Source: Morinoia aosen | Lineage: Eukaryota; Arthropoda; Malacostraca; Amphipoda; Talitridae | Assembly (NCBI GenBank): GCA_030386875.1 | Contig: CM059557.1 | Span: 61,892,514-61,956,513 of the forward strand | Reading direction: 5' to 3' | Length of the DNA: 64,000 bases | In this document: positions 1 to 13,486 of the stretch, in pieces | Layout: each line of letters begins with the position of its first letter | How positions within the stretch are numbered: position 1 is the stretch's first letter | The notes under the pieces: generated by a model | Told to the model about the DNA's origin: nothing | Seen by the model: only the letters and a program-made list of their open reading frames with translations | Database searches by the model: none | Translations under genes and position numbers: made by a program

Positions 1-1739
1 TGCTAGGGAAGTGGGCAGCTAGCCGGGCTCCCCGCACCAACACTTCTCCCTCGTACGATTTTCCAGAAAAAACTCTCGTTTCTCCTTGTGTACTCCTTTT
101 ATGCGTTCCACTTGATTCCTTCTAGGAGGTTCTCGAATCTTCATTGTTACAATGACAGTGACTCTTAACTCTTTTACTCTTTATTGGTGGAGCTCTTGCT
201 TGTTCTAACGCCTTGAATTCTCATTGGGTATGTCCTCGCATGCCTCTGACACACCTACTTCGCGCGGTGCTTTCTTGCGCTCCCATTGGTCACTAGGCGC
301 GACTCTCTGCTTCCTTTCTCAAAGCTGCCCCTCGCACCTCCTTTTCTCGAAGAAAGCTCGCTTGTTCCCACACCTACGTCTTGCTCCAACGGTCTGCTTC
401 GAACAGTCCAAACTCGACCTTCTGATGATGTAACAGTCACGACATCCTATTTACCAAACATTCGAATGTCTCTTCACATCGCACTTTCGTTTAATTCAAT
501 GTACCTAACGAAATATACATGCTTTCTGATACATTTCGTTACATAGAGCTTAGGAATTTCTATCGATTAGAGCATCTCGATTTTTTAAATATTTATTATT
601 TTGAAAATCATTCGACACGAAAAGAAGAAAAACAAGGAAAGCAACTCAATTTTTTTCAAAATATTCCGATAAATTAAGCAATAAAATTAACGAAAATCCA
701 CTCGCCCATATCGTTAGAGAACTACATAAGCTATCTAAAAGCCGGTTCTGTAGCTTCAAAACTGTGAGCTTCGAAAAAAAATTCTAAATCGAAATATTGT
801 TGGTTTTTAAAATTAAAAATGTCTTGATGCAGATACGAAAAACACATCAATCCAAGACTTATCGTCGCATCATTTTACACTTTAAATGAAAATTTCAGAA
901 AAATCCATCCATAAATGACAGCTTTTTTTCAACCATTACCTTCTCCTTAAAGCTAATTCGAAGCTAATTTCAAGGACAGACATCCTTCGTTGTACGAAGG
1001 TAACGTTTTACCATTCATTTTCATTGGTCCTGCAATCAAGGTAATGCATGGTGTCCAGAACATGGACTAAGGAGATTCTCCCTTCTAATTCCATAGCAGA
1101 TATGGCGCTATAGCATGCAAAGGCTGTGTTTGTACAAAAAAGTTATCGGGTGGCTTGCTGATTTTAAGTAAAAAAGAGAGAACCAAAAACGTCGTATAAA
1201 ACATTTACTCGAATCAAAAACAGCAAGCAAAACAATGAAATTGAACGTTTCGAGCATTCGCTCATCTTCAGCAAAAACAAATTTAGCTGAAAAACATGAA
1301 ATGAATTAGAGAGTTCATGAATTGCAAAAACAAACAAACAAACAACTTACCTTAAAAACTACCAGTTAACTGTTGACAATAGAAAAGAACTAAGTTGGTT
1401 GTTTAAAATTGGCTTATTTTTTAAAACGAAAAGAGAATCTAAAGTCCTTAAATCAGAGGCAAATTTTGATCTAGTGAGAATTTTAAAATTACTGATGTCA
1501 AACGAGCTATCTCAATGCTCTGAATGATCCCTAATAGCTGAATGCGGAGGACTAGATAAAATATTTCCTGTGCGGTAACTCCTACCTCGATGCTCGGCCA
1601 CCCTACAGCCTAGAGTACGCGACGTCAAACCGACGTACTCAGATGCATATCGTGCTCAACAAAATTTGTAAATTAGGGAGGCCTGCATCGCGGTAGGAAG
1701 AATGTCTGCGAAACGAAAAAATGAGCCTATTTGAAACTA
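1..1739. other. No gene recognised, AT-rich
   Basis: I see no coding region, RNA gene or mobile element that I can support here. The first 450 bases are richer in C and G and hold short open frames on both strands with no recognisable motif. The rest is AT-rich with many A and T runs. Confidence 0.5.
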
Positions 1740-2450
1740 TTAACTAAAACAACCTTAAAGTTTATGCCCGGAAAGCATTTGACAAACTAATCTAAAATTT
1801 CTTTCTTCATTTTCTCCGACTGAGGTCCAAAATACAGAAACGAAACAAGACGAATGTCCTCACAGATGGATTCCAGAGAAGGCAGTTTGTTGAATTTTTC
1901 TCCAAAAAGTTGCCAATTTGAGACTTCATAAGTCGAGTTGAAAAACCATTGATACGGACAAATTATTTTAAAAAAGTGAGCTCTTCATGTAGAAACTTAT
2001 AAGTACTGCAAATATTGAACGCTCTAAAGATTGAAGTCCTGATAAAATTTATTTTGAAAATATATGGCGAGAAACTGTAGAAACTGCTACCTAAACCTGT
2101 AAAACACTTTTCCCTATACACAGAACACTCGAACCCATTCCCAGACCGGTGAACCAAACAATCTAAGAAGGAAAGTTTGAGTGCCTCTTCACCTACCATT
2201 GTAAACCTAATGTTTCTATAGCGTTCATTCGAGTAATTTAAGAAAAGCGGAGCATGAGACTTATCGTGAAAAAGTAAATAGATATCGTCCACATCACGTC
2301 TATAAAAAATCGGTTTAAAGCTTATAGGATATTCATCTAACCATTTACCCTCAGTATGACACAAAAAAATATTTGCAAATGTTGGAGACAGAGCAAGTCC
2401 CATTCCCAAACTCTCAAGTTGTTGATAAAATTTCCCATCCAATATAACAA
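1740..2450 (-). mobile_element. Penelope-like retroelement fragment
   Basis: This is a 5'-truncated, decayed Penelope-like element (PLE) on the minus strand. The open part (2442 down to 1963) gives a reverse-transcriptase C-terminal half. Further down, in another frame, the text around 1910-1750 reads like the PLE linker after the RT (a GPQSEKMKKEI-like stretch). No GIY-YIG endonuclease is visible, so the copy appears truncated at both ends. It is divergent from the two PLE copies at 13335-33000 and represents a different PLE lineage. Confidence 0.7.
1963..2442 (-). pseudogene. Penelope-like reverse transcriptase fragment
   Basis: The 159-residue fragment aligns by eye with PLE reverse transcriptase. 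It starts with GKFYQQLESLGMGLALSPTF, the counterpart of the conserved 'QxxGxAMGSPLSP' block. It then has FYRRDVDDIYLLF, the catalytic RT motif C, where the usual YVDD reads DVDD. LSFLDCLVHRSGNGF follows, the 'LPFLDVLI' block after the active site. The change at the first motif C residue, the loss of everything upstream and the later frame breaks indicate a dead copy. The enzyme would copy RNA into DNA at a nicked target. Family assignment is from motifs seen here. Confidence 0.75.
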
Positions 2451-4054
2451 TTATTTTACTTAAGGCTGTGTTTTATGCGTTACCAGTTTTTTGTGAAACC
2501 GTTCGACCGAGGCAGAGTGTACAGTGGCTGAGATTGAATCAAACGACCGAGGCAGCGTGTGAATCGAATTGCGTTGAGACTCTTTGAAAGTCCGAGAGGC
2601 TGGTTATTTTATTAATTGCAACCAACTTATTTTTAATATCTGTAAAAGAAAGTCATTTTATATAATCAAATCAAATAACAAAAATGAATTACGAAAAAAT
2701 ATTAAAATATGTCTCGCATTGATTGCTTAAAGCAAGGTTAAAGCTTATGATGCCAAAATGCTGGATGCTCTCATTATTTTGTCTAACAATTGTCATGTTT
2801 GTTCATTAATTTTTTCGGGCTCGTGTTTTTTTCGTAAATTTATTAGAAAATTGATTTTTTTCAAAAATAATGGATAAAAGGTAGTACAGAAAATGTATCT
2901 TCTACACTTTTGAAGTTTCAAAACGGGCAATATTTTTTCTAGATAGCTAAATTTATAATCGATAGAAAATTTGTGATGATTTTTCGATAATCAGATTAGT
3001 AGAATTATATGTATTTCTATCCCAAAATTCGAGTTTTTTCTTTTTTTCATACGTCTCGTGTAATTTTTCTCCTAAATAAAATTCCAAAAATCACTTTAAA
3101 TTTCCTGCAGCTTCTATTAAGCTCTATGTGAAGATACAATATAGTAGCGGAAAAACATTGCAACCGAAAGCGCGGGAAGCGACAGTGTCGGTTGCCAACG
3201 ACAGACTCTTGGGGTAGGCTGAGTTGGGGGGAGGGGGTTGCTTTGGGGGGAGGAGGGTTAGTTAGGGGAATAGATGGGGACGGATTCTAGTATAAACTGT
3301 GCAAAGACGTTGAGGGGTCGTATAAATATTGAAAACCATTATAGAAGGATAATAAGTAATGTTAAATGAACAAAATGCTAGTTAACAGGGGGATTCAAGG
3401 TGTGCTAAGGGTAACTCTATTGCACGCAGAAGAATACTCGTCTCGCGCAAGGGTTCCAACCGGTACATGAAACACGTAGCATTAGGGGGGAACGCGAATA
3501 AGCCAGCCAATCAGAGCTGGAGGAATACGCGGGAGAAGTATCGGACACAAGTCGAGAAGGGGAATGGGCAGCGGCATATATGTATAAAACAGCGTAAGTG
3601 AGGGGAGGCCCTCTTCTTATTGTCAGTGTAGGATGTAACGCTCATCAACGAGATGTAGCCCAGAAATCATTAACAGGGGATGTACGTAATCAACTGATAT
3701 GTTGTGAGAAGTTAATTAAGGGAGTTAACATATCGAGATGTTTGGAAAATTTTAAACAGTGGGAATACGTAATCATCATTTTGTGGAGGAAAGCCGATTA
3801 GATTTCGGAGATGCTTCTTATATCAGTTGGTAACTTCAGAGATTTCATTGAAATTTCCACGTATCTAATAACAATTATTAATACTTTATTTGATTTTGTG
3901 ATACGAGAGGAAACGAGTTACCATTTTTCAGTCCGGACTCAATTAAAGGTAAAGCTCATGTCAACGAACTGTTAATTAAAAGGGGAGTGACTCATTTAAA
4001 TTTATTAATAATTATTGTTAATGGGGATATATCAAAAGCTCTTTGTTGTTTTTT
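2451..4054. other. No gene recognised
   Basis: No supportable gene. A short repeated motif (cgaccgaggcagagtgt / cgaccgaggcagcgtgt) lies near 2506-2555, and a G-rich tract lies at 3210-3290. An open frame at 3598-3801 has no recognisable domain. Confidence 0.4.
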
Positions 4055-4923
4055 GTGTAGTGACATACTACGCGTTAAAACGCAGTTCCGCGCAAAGTTC
4101 GGTAGCCGCAAATCCGCCAGCGCGTGTTGTCTTACGGGGCCTGACATACTAGAGAAACCACGACACTGAAAACTCGTTGCGCATTTTTTTTTACCGCGCA
4201 TGTTGGCGGAAGGAAATTTACCGCAACCGCCCTGCGGTGCAGTTTAGAGCAGTCAACACATAGAAAGTAACGGCTAGTGACACATTAGCCACTTACAGTA
4301 CTGCTGTAAACGCAATTCATTTACGGCAGTACTGTGAGAATAGAATATCTCGCATAGAATATCAGGAAAATATCCAAATATTTTCGTATAATATTAATTG
4401 TTCCTATTATTTCATCTATAATCTATTATTAGTTATATTGTGTAATAGCTATATTATTTCATCTGAATCTGTTATTATATATTAATATTTGATTACATTC
4501 TAATATATTTTATATTATTTAAAATATATTTTTATTACATTACCTATTATTATGCACTTCAAGCAGGTGATCGAAGGATGACATTGACATTAGGTAATAA
4601 GAGAAAAATTTATCACTGTGCTTTTTAATATTTTCATAAAGACCAGTAAACTTGTCTCGGCCATGGTCGTATGGATGCACGGAATATCTCCGTACATGAG
4701 GCATATCCAATGATCCTTCGCTTTCAGTAGCGCACATATTTGCAACATTTATGAAATGCGAAACCTCCTTTCTGTTCAGTGTTTCAAACAGCACTAAACG
4801 AAAAAACACGCGACAAGCTTCTCGGTTTCCGCACCAATGTCATCTAACTACAAATGCATTTTTACCGCGCGCGGTTGCGCTTTCGGTTTCCCGCTGCCGT
4901 AACCGCATAGTATGTCATTACAC
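4055..4923 (-). mobile_element. PIF/Harbinger-like DNA transposon relic
   Basis: The ends form an inverted repeat of about 20 bp: GTGTAGTGACATACTACGCG at the left, and GTGTAATGACATACTATGCG when the right end (4904-4923) is read on the minus strand. Both ends continue into CG-rich subterminal sequence (tttaccgcgc-like). Inside, on the minus strand, is a Harbinger nuclease N-terminal fragment (4809-4540). A hairpin lies near 4291-4332 (acagtactgctgtaaa and its complement). At about 870 bp the copy is far shorter than an autonomous Harbinger element and lacks the catalytic part, so it is an internally deleted derivative. The exact target duplication was not resolved. Confidence 0.6.
4540..4809 (-). 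pseudogene. HARBI1-like transposase N-terminal fragment
   Basis: The 89-residue reading frame contains RRYSVHPYDHGRDKFTGLY followed by a KKHSDKFFSYYLMSMSSFDH stretch. This is the usual pre-catalytic region of PIF/Harbinger nucleases ('RRWWVRP...R...GEF..L...P..F..Y.RMS...FD.LL'). The DDE catalytic residues are absent because the frame ends before them. It lies between the inverted termini described for 4055-4923, which supports the family assignment. There is no sign that it is expressed. Confidence 0.6.
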
Positions 4924-5399
4924 TTAGGAGGGAGGGAGCTCGTTTTTTTTTTTCTGCGTTAGGGCGCTTACCACGATCGCCGTCTCTCGACGGAAGGCAC
5001 AAATCGAGAGCTAGCCTCATGACCAACTTAGGCGGCTGAGTGCACAGAGAAGCCTGAGGACGATACCTGACTATATTTACCATGATTTAGAGCGCGAAGA
5101 TGCCGGGATGTAGAAACTAGCCTGCAAAAGCGAGGGAAGGGAATCAAAAAAATGAATAGAAACAATTGTGTTTCTTTTCAAAAGTTACATATCATAGTCA
5201 AATTTCATAAGAATCAGACTGAAAAAAAATTCAAATTTTTGAAATATGACAAATTTTTGGGGGGTTTGGAAATCACAATTCACAGTGTGAATATGAAGTT
5301 ATGTATGGAAATTATCGAAATAAAAAGTAAAACTGCATTCAATTACATACATTGTCCATTATATTGCACTTCAACAAAAAGTTTTGTTATGGCTTATAC
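4924..5399. other. No gene recognised
   Basis: AT-rich sequence. The open frame at 5152-5499 (115 residues) is lysine- and asparagine-rich, shows no domain, and runs into a foldback repeat, so I do not call it a gene. Confidence 0.4.
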
Positions 5400-5760
5400 C
5401 CAAAACAATAACTTTCAACATTCAAACCGTATCTCCTCATTGATTTTTGATGCTAGAACACAACCAAAGACAGTTTTGGAATCTTTGGAACATTGCTAAC
5501 AATAAAATGAAGCGAAATTTTCAAATTTGAGAAAAAAAGTTATATAGCTCTAAACCTAAAAAAAATTTTCTTCGTGATGTATATAAAAATCATAAAAATC
5601 GTACATCACAAAAAAATTGTTTCAAATGCTAAAATATAGCTTCATTTTCTTGTTAGAAAAGCTTCAAGGATTCTACAACTGTTTTTGGTTTTCTTCTAAC
5701 ATCAAAACTGAATGAGGAGATACGTTTCGAAATATACATAAAAATTTACAAAAAAGCTAA
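5400..5760. mobile_element. Foldback/MITE-like element 1
   Basis: Two arms of roughly 140 bp are inverted copies of each other, about 5425-5570 and 5590-5735. The left arm reads cgtatctcctcattgatttt and the right arm on the minus strand reads cgtatctcctcattcagttt. The pairing continues inward to a short loop near 5575-5590 (tgatgta / tacatca). Length, structure and AT content fit a non-autonomous foldback transposon. The ends and target duplication were not resolved. Confidence 0.6.
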
Positions 5761-8700
5761 TTTTTCGTAGAAAAAACTAAGGCCTAAATCGAAAAAGTGA
5801 CATGTGTAAAAAGTGTTTACTTTCAAAAAATACATATATTGGCCAATTTTCGAACTAATCGGACGAAAAAAGTTGTCCATGAGAGTTTAATATCTTCGTT
5901 TTCAACTTTGCTAACAGTTCGTTGATTGTTAAGTGGTAGTTACCTTTTTGCTGGGATAGTAATGAACTGCATAGGAAAATGCATCATTAAAGTAGCAGCG
6001 GAAATGAAAACAAAAGGAGAGAAAATTATTCATACAATTTATTTCGCCAATGATTCATACAAATTGAATAACAGTTCTAAAATGAATTGAAAACATTCTG
6101 ATATTTACCGCATGAAATTTGATGAATTCCTAATTAGCCACAAGCAAAAAGAATAATTAATGAGCTACTTATACAACAAGTGTAAATCAAAGCCTGAGAA
6201 AACCCTGGCATATTTTTCTATGTTCAAATATTACTAAGTTCATAACAGTCCCCAGAACGCGTATCATAAAAATGTTTGCATTGCACGATCCCTGTAACGA
6301 CACAAAAAGCTAATACGGCAAAATCTCGACCTACCATTACTGTTAAAAATTTTATGTTGCTAGTCTGCAATAAAACCGTTCTATAAAGATATATTCTACA
6401 CTGTTTTTATCTAGAATAATTTTTCGATCTATATTCAGGAAATTACTAGTATTGGTATTGAAGAAAAATGGTCACGAGAAATGTTCTGGCCTCCACAAGC
6501 AGTGTATGGAATCTTTTGTACAAGCGCTTCATTTTATAGTCGTTGGTGCATACTTTGACAATATTCACATTCTATTGCACATAAAGCGTTCAATAATTAA
6601 TTAATGTAGTAGTGACCAATAATCGTGACACCAATGCTTCAGATTCGCAGTTGAGTACTATAATTAATGCATGTGTACAATTTTCTAGAAACTATTGTTG
6701 AGAAGTTCCGTGATTTTGCTCGGGAATATGTCTTCAAAAATACATGTGTCAATTTCATGGAAATTGACTCGGGTATGTATGAGTTAACACATACAGCGCA
6801 ATACTGAGGCATTGCTCAATGCTTTTACTTAATACAAAGTGAGAGATGGAACGAAGGACATTCTCGCGATATACATTGAAGCTCAAGGAAGTTCGTCTAA
6901 AGGTTCCTCATAATTAATTATTTCTTAGTTAGAAGCTTTTCGATAACATTAGTCATTTTTTTACCATGTACATAGGTTGGAATGCGTTTTTCTCTGTCAT
7001 CAGCAATTAAGATCTATAAACGAATTATAGTTACATCTTTTGTAATACAATCATAGCTAATTGATGTATAGAGTAAATTTCTGCGTATATCAAGCGGATG
7101 GCTCAATCCCCACAAGGTTCGCTCTTATTCAATCATTTTTGTGAAAATTTTCAACACTTGCCATCGATATTCAACCAGTTTACTAGCTGCTTTTTCGATA
7201 ACGACGTCATTGATTTCAATAATAACTTGTTCTCCAGTCATCAAAATAACTTGAAATAGTCTTCAACACAGTAATGACATAGTTGGAATGTCAACCCGAT
7301 GTAAGATTTTTACTGTTACTGTATACTGCTCGTTCGTACTGCTCATATGAGCATCGGTGCTATAAAAAAAGCCGTATCAGCAAACTATTCAAACAATGGC
7401 AATATTTAAGTAGACACAATAGTGCTATAACTCTTAAGCGGACATTGGTTTAGCAGGAGCTCGAAGAATTTTAGTGGGTAGATGAAATGATTTTCCGCCT
7501 TATTTTCTCATTGAGGTACTACAGTATTAAACTTCTTGACGGTTCACAAATTATTTTAAGATAAATAACAGACGTAGTTGCAGCTTTATTTGCTCCTTAG
7601 AAGGTCCACGTTGGGAACTGTTAAAATTTAAGCAATATTTCAGGACGTGGGTTGTTCTACCGAGTAACTCTTTGGTCGTATTTACAGTAATCGGATGAAT
7701 TCATTCATTTTGCACACATATTATTGTCTGTTGCATTTCGTTTCCGTTCGTACATTTGCCATTCTAATCATAATTCTACAAGAGAAAAAAAGGACTTTAA
7801 TTTTTGTTCCTGGTGGTTATTGATAGTTTTTTGGAGCAGCTGATCTATAAGAACTCATAATAGTCTACAGCAACTCCTAAAATGAATGGGAAGAACATGA
7901 AAATTAGTTTCAAGTCCAAGCTATATATATATATATATATAGATATATAGATATATATATATAAATCGCCCTGCATATATGCAGCCAAGACTCAAACTTT
8001 TCCAGAGCTCCTGCTGAAGCTCAGAAGAATATTCAAATTTTTCCATCGTTGATTTCACTTTCGTTTTTTGTTCAATTCTTTTTAAATTTTCTCCCGCCGG
8101 CCGCTAGCGTTCGTTTGAAAAATATTTTCTCTCTGCACAAAATACGTATTTGAAACTTGAAAAACGCTGCCGAAAAGACTACGGAAAAGTTCGTTATGCG
8201 GCTGCTAGCCTCAGCGCGCAGATTCAACCGAAATTCCAGTTTGGACATTTGTTACGATGACATTGAAAAAATAAATTATGTTGGGAATAACGCTCGCAAT
8301 AACATTTCAAAAGTTTTATAAGGAAAATTCGGTGGATTTCTTACATTAAAATACATACTGAAGCTCCTAGAAATTAAATGTGTATCTGTACGTTCAACGA
8401 ATGATTCAATCTCACATACATAGTCCACAGCTTTGGGGTGATGCTTCTTTCAGGCCCAAGTCTTCCAACGCCTAAGTGCAGTGAGCTGTTTGCCAATTGC
8501 TGTTATCAACTCAATCTCGCGCATGAGCATCGGAAGTGCATGAGTATAGCCATTGTCTGAAAAATTATGTTTGGTGTACGTCAGAGTCAGTCGTAAGAAT
8601 GTCGTAAAAATTAAACTTTTTTGGAAATTTAATTGAGAATATTTTCATATATTCAGATTTGCGTTCGATAGGCTAAAGATTCACAAACATTATGAGAAAT

Positions 8701-11700
8701 GCGTGAACCCAAAACTGTTTATGGCAAACAAATTTTCTCAGCTAATAAACAATAGTTCATTTTGACGGCTAAATTACATTCGCTAAACGCCTTTTGATAT
8801 AAAGCAAATTCGTACAATATTATCAGGAGTAATTTGGCTTCATTCTTCTTTCGAGAGAGCTCCCAGTGTGCCGCTGTATAGCATGAACGCGGATCTTCAT
8901 CGGCTTTCTTCAGAAAGGTCCACATGGATTTTAGTTGAGTGACGGTGGTTACTAGTCTGGAGCAAATACCACTAGAATTTTTAACCATTCCAGCCTTTCA
9001 ATCATTTCAAACACATGCGTTTTAGTCCCGTTCTTCAGGTCGTTGTCACGTTAGAACTACCATGTTCGCCCAAATCAAGGATTCTGAGCATCGTGTTTCG
9101 ACTTTCTTTCGAAAATTTTATAATCGTTCCTCATTATTCATACTAGTAAACAACACGTACTTGCAATGGATCAATAAAGACAACTCCAATCCATGATGGA
9201 AGCTTCATCATACTTCGCTATAGTTATGGGGTATTTCAGGGAGCTCGTTTTCCTACGTTTGATCTCTCTAACATAAATAGATTTTTAGGCTTGACGCGAA
9301 AAGCCGCGTCTACGTCATAGTTGTAATAATATCTGCTGCAGTAACTGTAGCACACAGCATCATGTTAACGGTATTTTTTGTCCAACACCATAACGTTTTT
9401 CCAACACATATCATATGAAATAAACATTTAGAACTCTTCACCGAATCATATAGTAATTTTCATCATAACTTTTGAGATGTTATTAGATGTATACTGGAAC
9501 ATACGTTCATAATTAATTTTCTTCACAGAAGTGAAAATTTCACTTGCTTCCATCCAAGGAGGAAACACGTTGAGGAACATGAGGAGGGCTCCTCGTCGTC
9601 CTGGGGCTAAAGTTCTATTCAAAGCAACTATTTTTATTAATACCCTAATGTCGTCTAACGAAGACGTTTCATGATGAAGTTAACAGTATTATTGAAACGC
9701 TCACTTTTGCTAATTGCTACAATCTTCCGAAAATATTTCCTTCTTCATGCAGTACAAATTCCTAATTTAGGTCTAGTTATAGTTCCTGGGCAATGGTGAT
9801 ATCCTCAAGCATCTATTACTCTCAATGAAATTGGCAAATTCCAGACGTGAATGAACATTTATATGTTCAAGCACGCTAAGAGGCAGATTCCCCTTCGAGT
9901 CGCTGCTGTAATTCGTTGAACTAAAAGAAGAGGGATATACTATTTGTGGAACTACGGAGACATGTTTTTCCCAATCTGGATACACAGAAATTCAAGCGCA
10001 AAAGAAACTGTTCTTCAGCATCTTACCGTCCATGGAAATCGGGGTTACATCCCGTGGTCTTCTTTTTAAAATTCTAACGACAGTGGCAATAAATTGAAAA
10101 TTAAAATTTTAATTTTAAATTCAGGAAAGTACTCAAGATAAATCGCTTTGTAACTGAATACTTCAGCTGTGATGAGGGAGGGTCTCTCATTTTGAGCGAG
10201 ATCAAACATCATTTCTCATCGCAAGCTATTTGATTCCAGGAATCTCTCTCGTACCCTGTCAATGATTTTGATCAAACCTGACCTGAGCGACAATTTATAG
10301 CCACAGCATTTAAAATGACAGCCCTTAAGAACGAAAACGTGTATGGGAGGGCAGGTTATGAAGCTTCCCGTATCTCCGCATCTCCCTATATCGGCCTAGC
10401 GTGTGATTACGTCCGGTTTTCAAGAGCGTTCAACACAGGCTGTCCGCATCGACATTATAAAAACGAGCTCAAAAATATTTCTTAAAGGCGTTATCATGAG
10501 CGCTGTGATCTTGTTTTTGGTCTGAAAAAGGCTGAAAATTTTAGACGGTAGCAATTTTCGAGAAAATTTTTCAAACGTTCTGGATTCCTTGGTTCTGAAA
10601 ATTTGCCTGTTTTCAGAAATAATACGCAAAACCGTCTTTCGTTTTCTATCGTCATCAAATACATTTGTCAGTATAAAACACAGGTGAGTTTACCCTGAAA
10701 TATATTAGTTACCCATGCTGAATTCCTAAGAATAATTCATCGCTGAATTATCATTGCTGAATTCTCTTGATTTGCTCTAACCATCACAGTTCAGATAATT
10801 TTCCTCTCCATTTCGCAACACACAGTTTGTCACTATGTCGATTCTTAAAAATACAAAGCAAATTCAGGTACGTATCTTAATTCTCTGCGACCTATATGTT
10901 TACCTCAATAGTTCTAAATAATACCAAGAAGCAGACAGGAAGTTCTTATATAGCATCTAATGATCCTACGACGGCGAATTAACATGTATATCGTACTTTA
11001 GATTATAACTATGGGTCTAATTTCTGGGAGAAAAATTTCCCTATTGTAAACTTTATTAACAGAGGAATGTGGTTCATAAGTCAATTTGAAAAAAAGAACT
11101 ACTTCTACGCGTAACGATGTGCAACTGTATTTTAATAAAATATACGCGGACATTCTTCTTCAAGAACATGTCACCATCGGAAAAGGGGCAAATTTTATTG
11201 TTCGAGAAATATGTGGTTAAGAGTTAATATTCTAAAATTAATAATGAAATCTTTTCCCATAATTCTCAACAGATGCCATTCGTATGATTTGCGTGCCTTT
11301 TTCGAGTTTGAACAGCTTTTGATGTATTGCTGAAATATTGTGGCCTTGTGTTCCTTCTTTTTTATAGTAAAATAATCTGCTGCTGGTATGTGCGTACTCC
11401 TCATTTTCAAAAAATTCTAAACGAAGCCAATGAATCAAGTGTAAAGCAAGCATATACCATAAATTTTTAAACGAAAAGCCCAAATAATATTTGTAGGGTT
11501 TTCCATGTTAAAAAGGCAATATTTTGCGTCTGCCAGTGTGTGGTGAATAATTTAAGAAAATAATACTTATGTGTTTGATACAAGGGATTTTAGTTTTTTG
11601 TTAGAAATTTCATAAGATTTGTAAAATGAAATTGTCGAGACCAATGAAGTAAAAACACGTAATCCAATTAATGAAGAGCTTCAGCCTTTAACTGTTCTAG

Positions 11701-13334
11701 TGAAGGAAAACTCCCTCAATCCTTTCACTTGAATTACACACTTTTTCAAGGATACTACCATGCATACAATCGGTATACAACATTGAGTGGCTGAGCACCT
11801 CTTCCGTTGGTTTCAGAGGCGATGAATTTATAATTCATCTAATGTGATAGTGTTTTCTCAGCCAGAAGATGCCCAGAGTCTTCAGGGGTTTCAATTTTAG
11901 GCACTCACTGCTAGTGACACTATAAATGCAAGCGAAAGTATTACCCCCCACATCTTCAGGCCTGCTCATTTATATTGCGGCGTCACAATCGTGGTTGGAG
12001 ATTTCGCGTCATTTGTCAGAATGAATGAAGCGGAATAAAGTTAGCTTCAACCGACCGGGGATTTCCCATAAATCGGACTGCTCAGACTTTGAAGAATCTT
12101 AGGAAGTATGCAGTGGTACTATTTTTGTTAAATGAGTGTAAAAATCAGTTGCCCTAATTATACTTATTTATAGAACGACAGAACATAGTAGTGCGGACGA
12201 GCTGGTTGGTGTATAGGAATGGGTCAAACTCTTTTTTAAAATATTTAATCTGAAAAATCATGACTTTCTTGCAATATCAGTACGTTGGGTTTATCTTTAT
12301 AATACTGGAGCACATGAATTAATAGCGTGATGGTAGGATGCCCTAGAAGTCGCTGAACTTATTCGGGCCCACAGGTAGCTATATTCTAACTTGTCCATTG
12401 TACTAGACTTAAGAAACATTCTACCTCTGTATCTCCTGTGGTAAATAAATTGTTTAAAAAATTGTTTAAATTGCATAAGGTAAAAACTTCTTCGCACCAT
12501 TTTTTTAAGTTGATTCAATGGTTGTGAAAAATAGTCAATTCCAACAAAAATTTTAGCACAAGTCTAATAAATGACTGAAAAACTCACAAAATGTGGCACT
12601 ATCACTAAATCTGACGAAGCAACAGCCATGATCTTCAAGCGTTATTTCGTTCAAGCATCGATTTCATTTTTTTAATCCGTATATAAATCAGCAAGTACGA
12701 AATGGATGGGCATAATGGGTGCATAAAAATCATCTGAATATCTTTGCCCACCTCATGTATAATGTTTGATTCCTTGAACATGATGTCAATAATTTATGTT
12801 GGAAATTGAAGGTAGATACATGTTTACTTTCACTCGGTTCCCTTAAGCTGGAGCTATTTTTTAAACCCTCTAATGCGACATCGTTGCTATGTTAAAAAAA
12901 TCAAAATTAGGTGAATGCCTCGTTTACCTCCTGGCATGTTTATAAATAAAAATCGTGTCATCAAACTAGTGGTCTGAGAATACTCACAATTTATTATTAA
13001 TTGAAAATGCAGATTAAATTAGCTCCAATCTTTCATTCAAAACGGAAGAATATGCCTTTTCATGCTGACTAGTTTGCAGCATGGAAAGCTTCAACTAGGC
13101 TATGAAAAATATCGGGAGTATGGTAATGAATTTTGAAGTTAGGCTGGAAATTTCCGCAAAATGTTCAACATGAAGCTAAACGCGAATGCAATGATTGCGG
13201 GAAGGAATCGAAGATACCAGGAGTTTCACGAATCCTTGCAAAGGCTTGAACCTGTAAGGTCTCCGGAATGAATCGTTGTTTCGAACACTGTACTCTTCAA
13301 ATGTCCTTGTCGTTAGAAGTATAAACAGAACTCG
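5761..13334. other. Long stretch without recognisable genes
   Basis: I find no convincing coding exon in this 7.5-kb AT-rich interval. Open frames at 8719-8988, 9773-9985, 10420-10629, 11195-11483, 12297-12518 and 13176-13379 are short, mutually inconsistent and carry no motif I know. The only clear structure is a TA-dinucleotide run at about 7922-7963. It may hold decayed transposons or host noncoding DNA. Confidence 0.4.
7922..7963. repeat. (TA)n microsatellite
   Basis: Nearly pure TA dinucleotides with a few GA interruptions. Confidence 0.9.
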
Positions 13335-13486
13335 TCCAATTTCCTCACGTGTAAGTTGGTTCAGGAAAGCTCCTAGCATTTATGTACTATAAGAGAGTAA
13401 GTCATTAAAATCTATTCTTCTGTCTGATTATGAAATGCAACGTTTCGACGTATTTAACGTCATCGTCCGGCTTGGGAAAAAAATAA

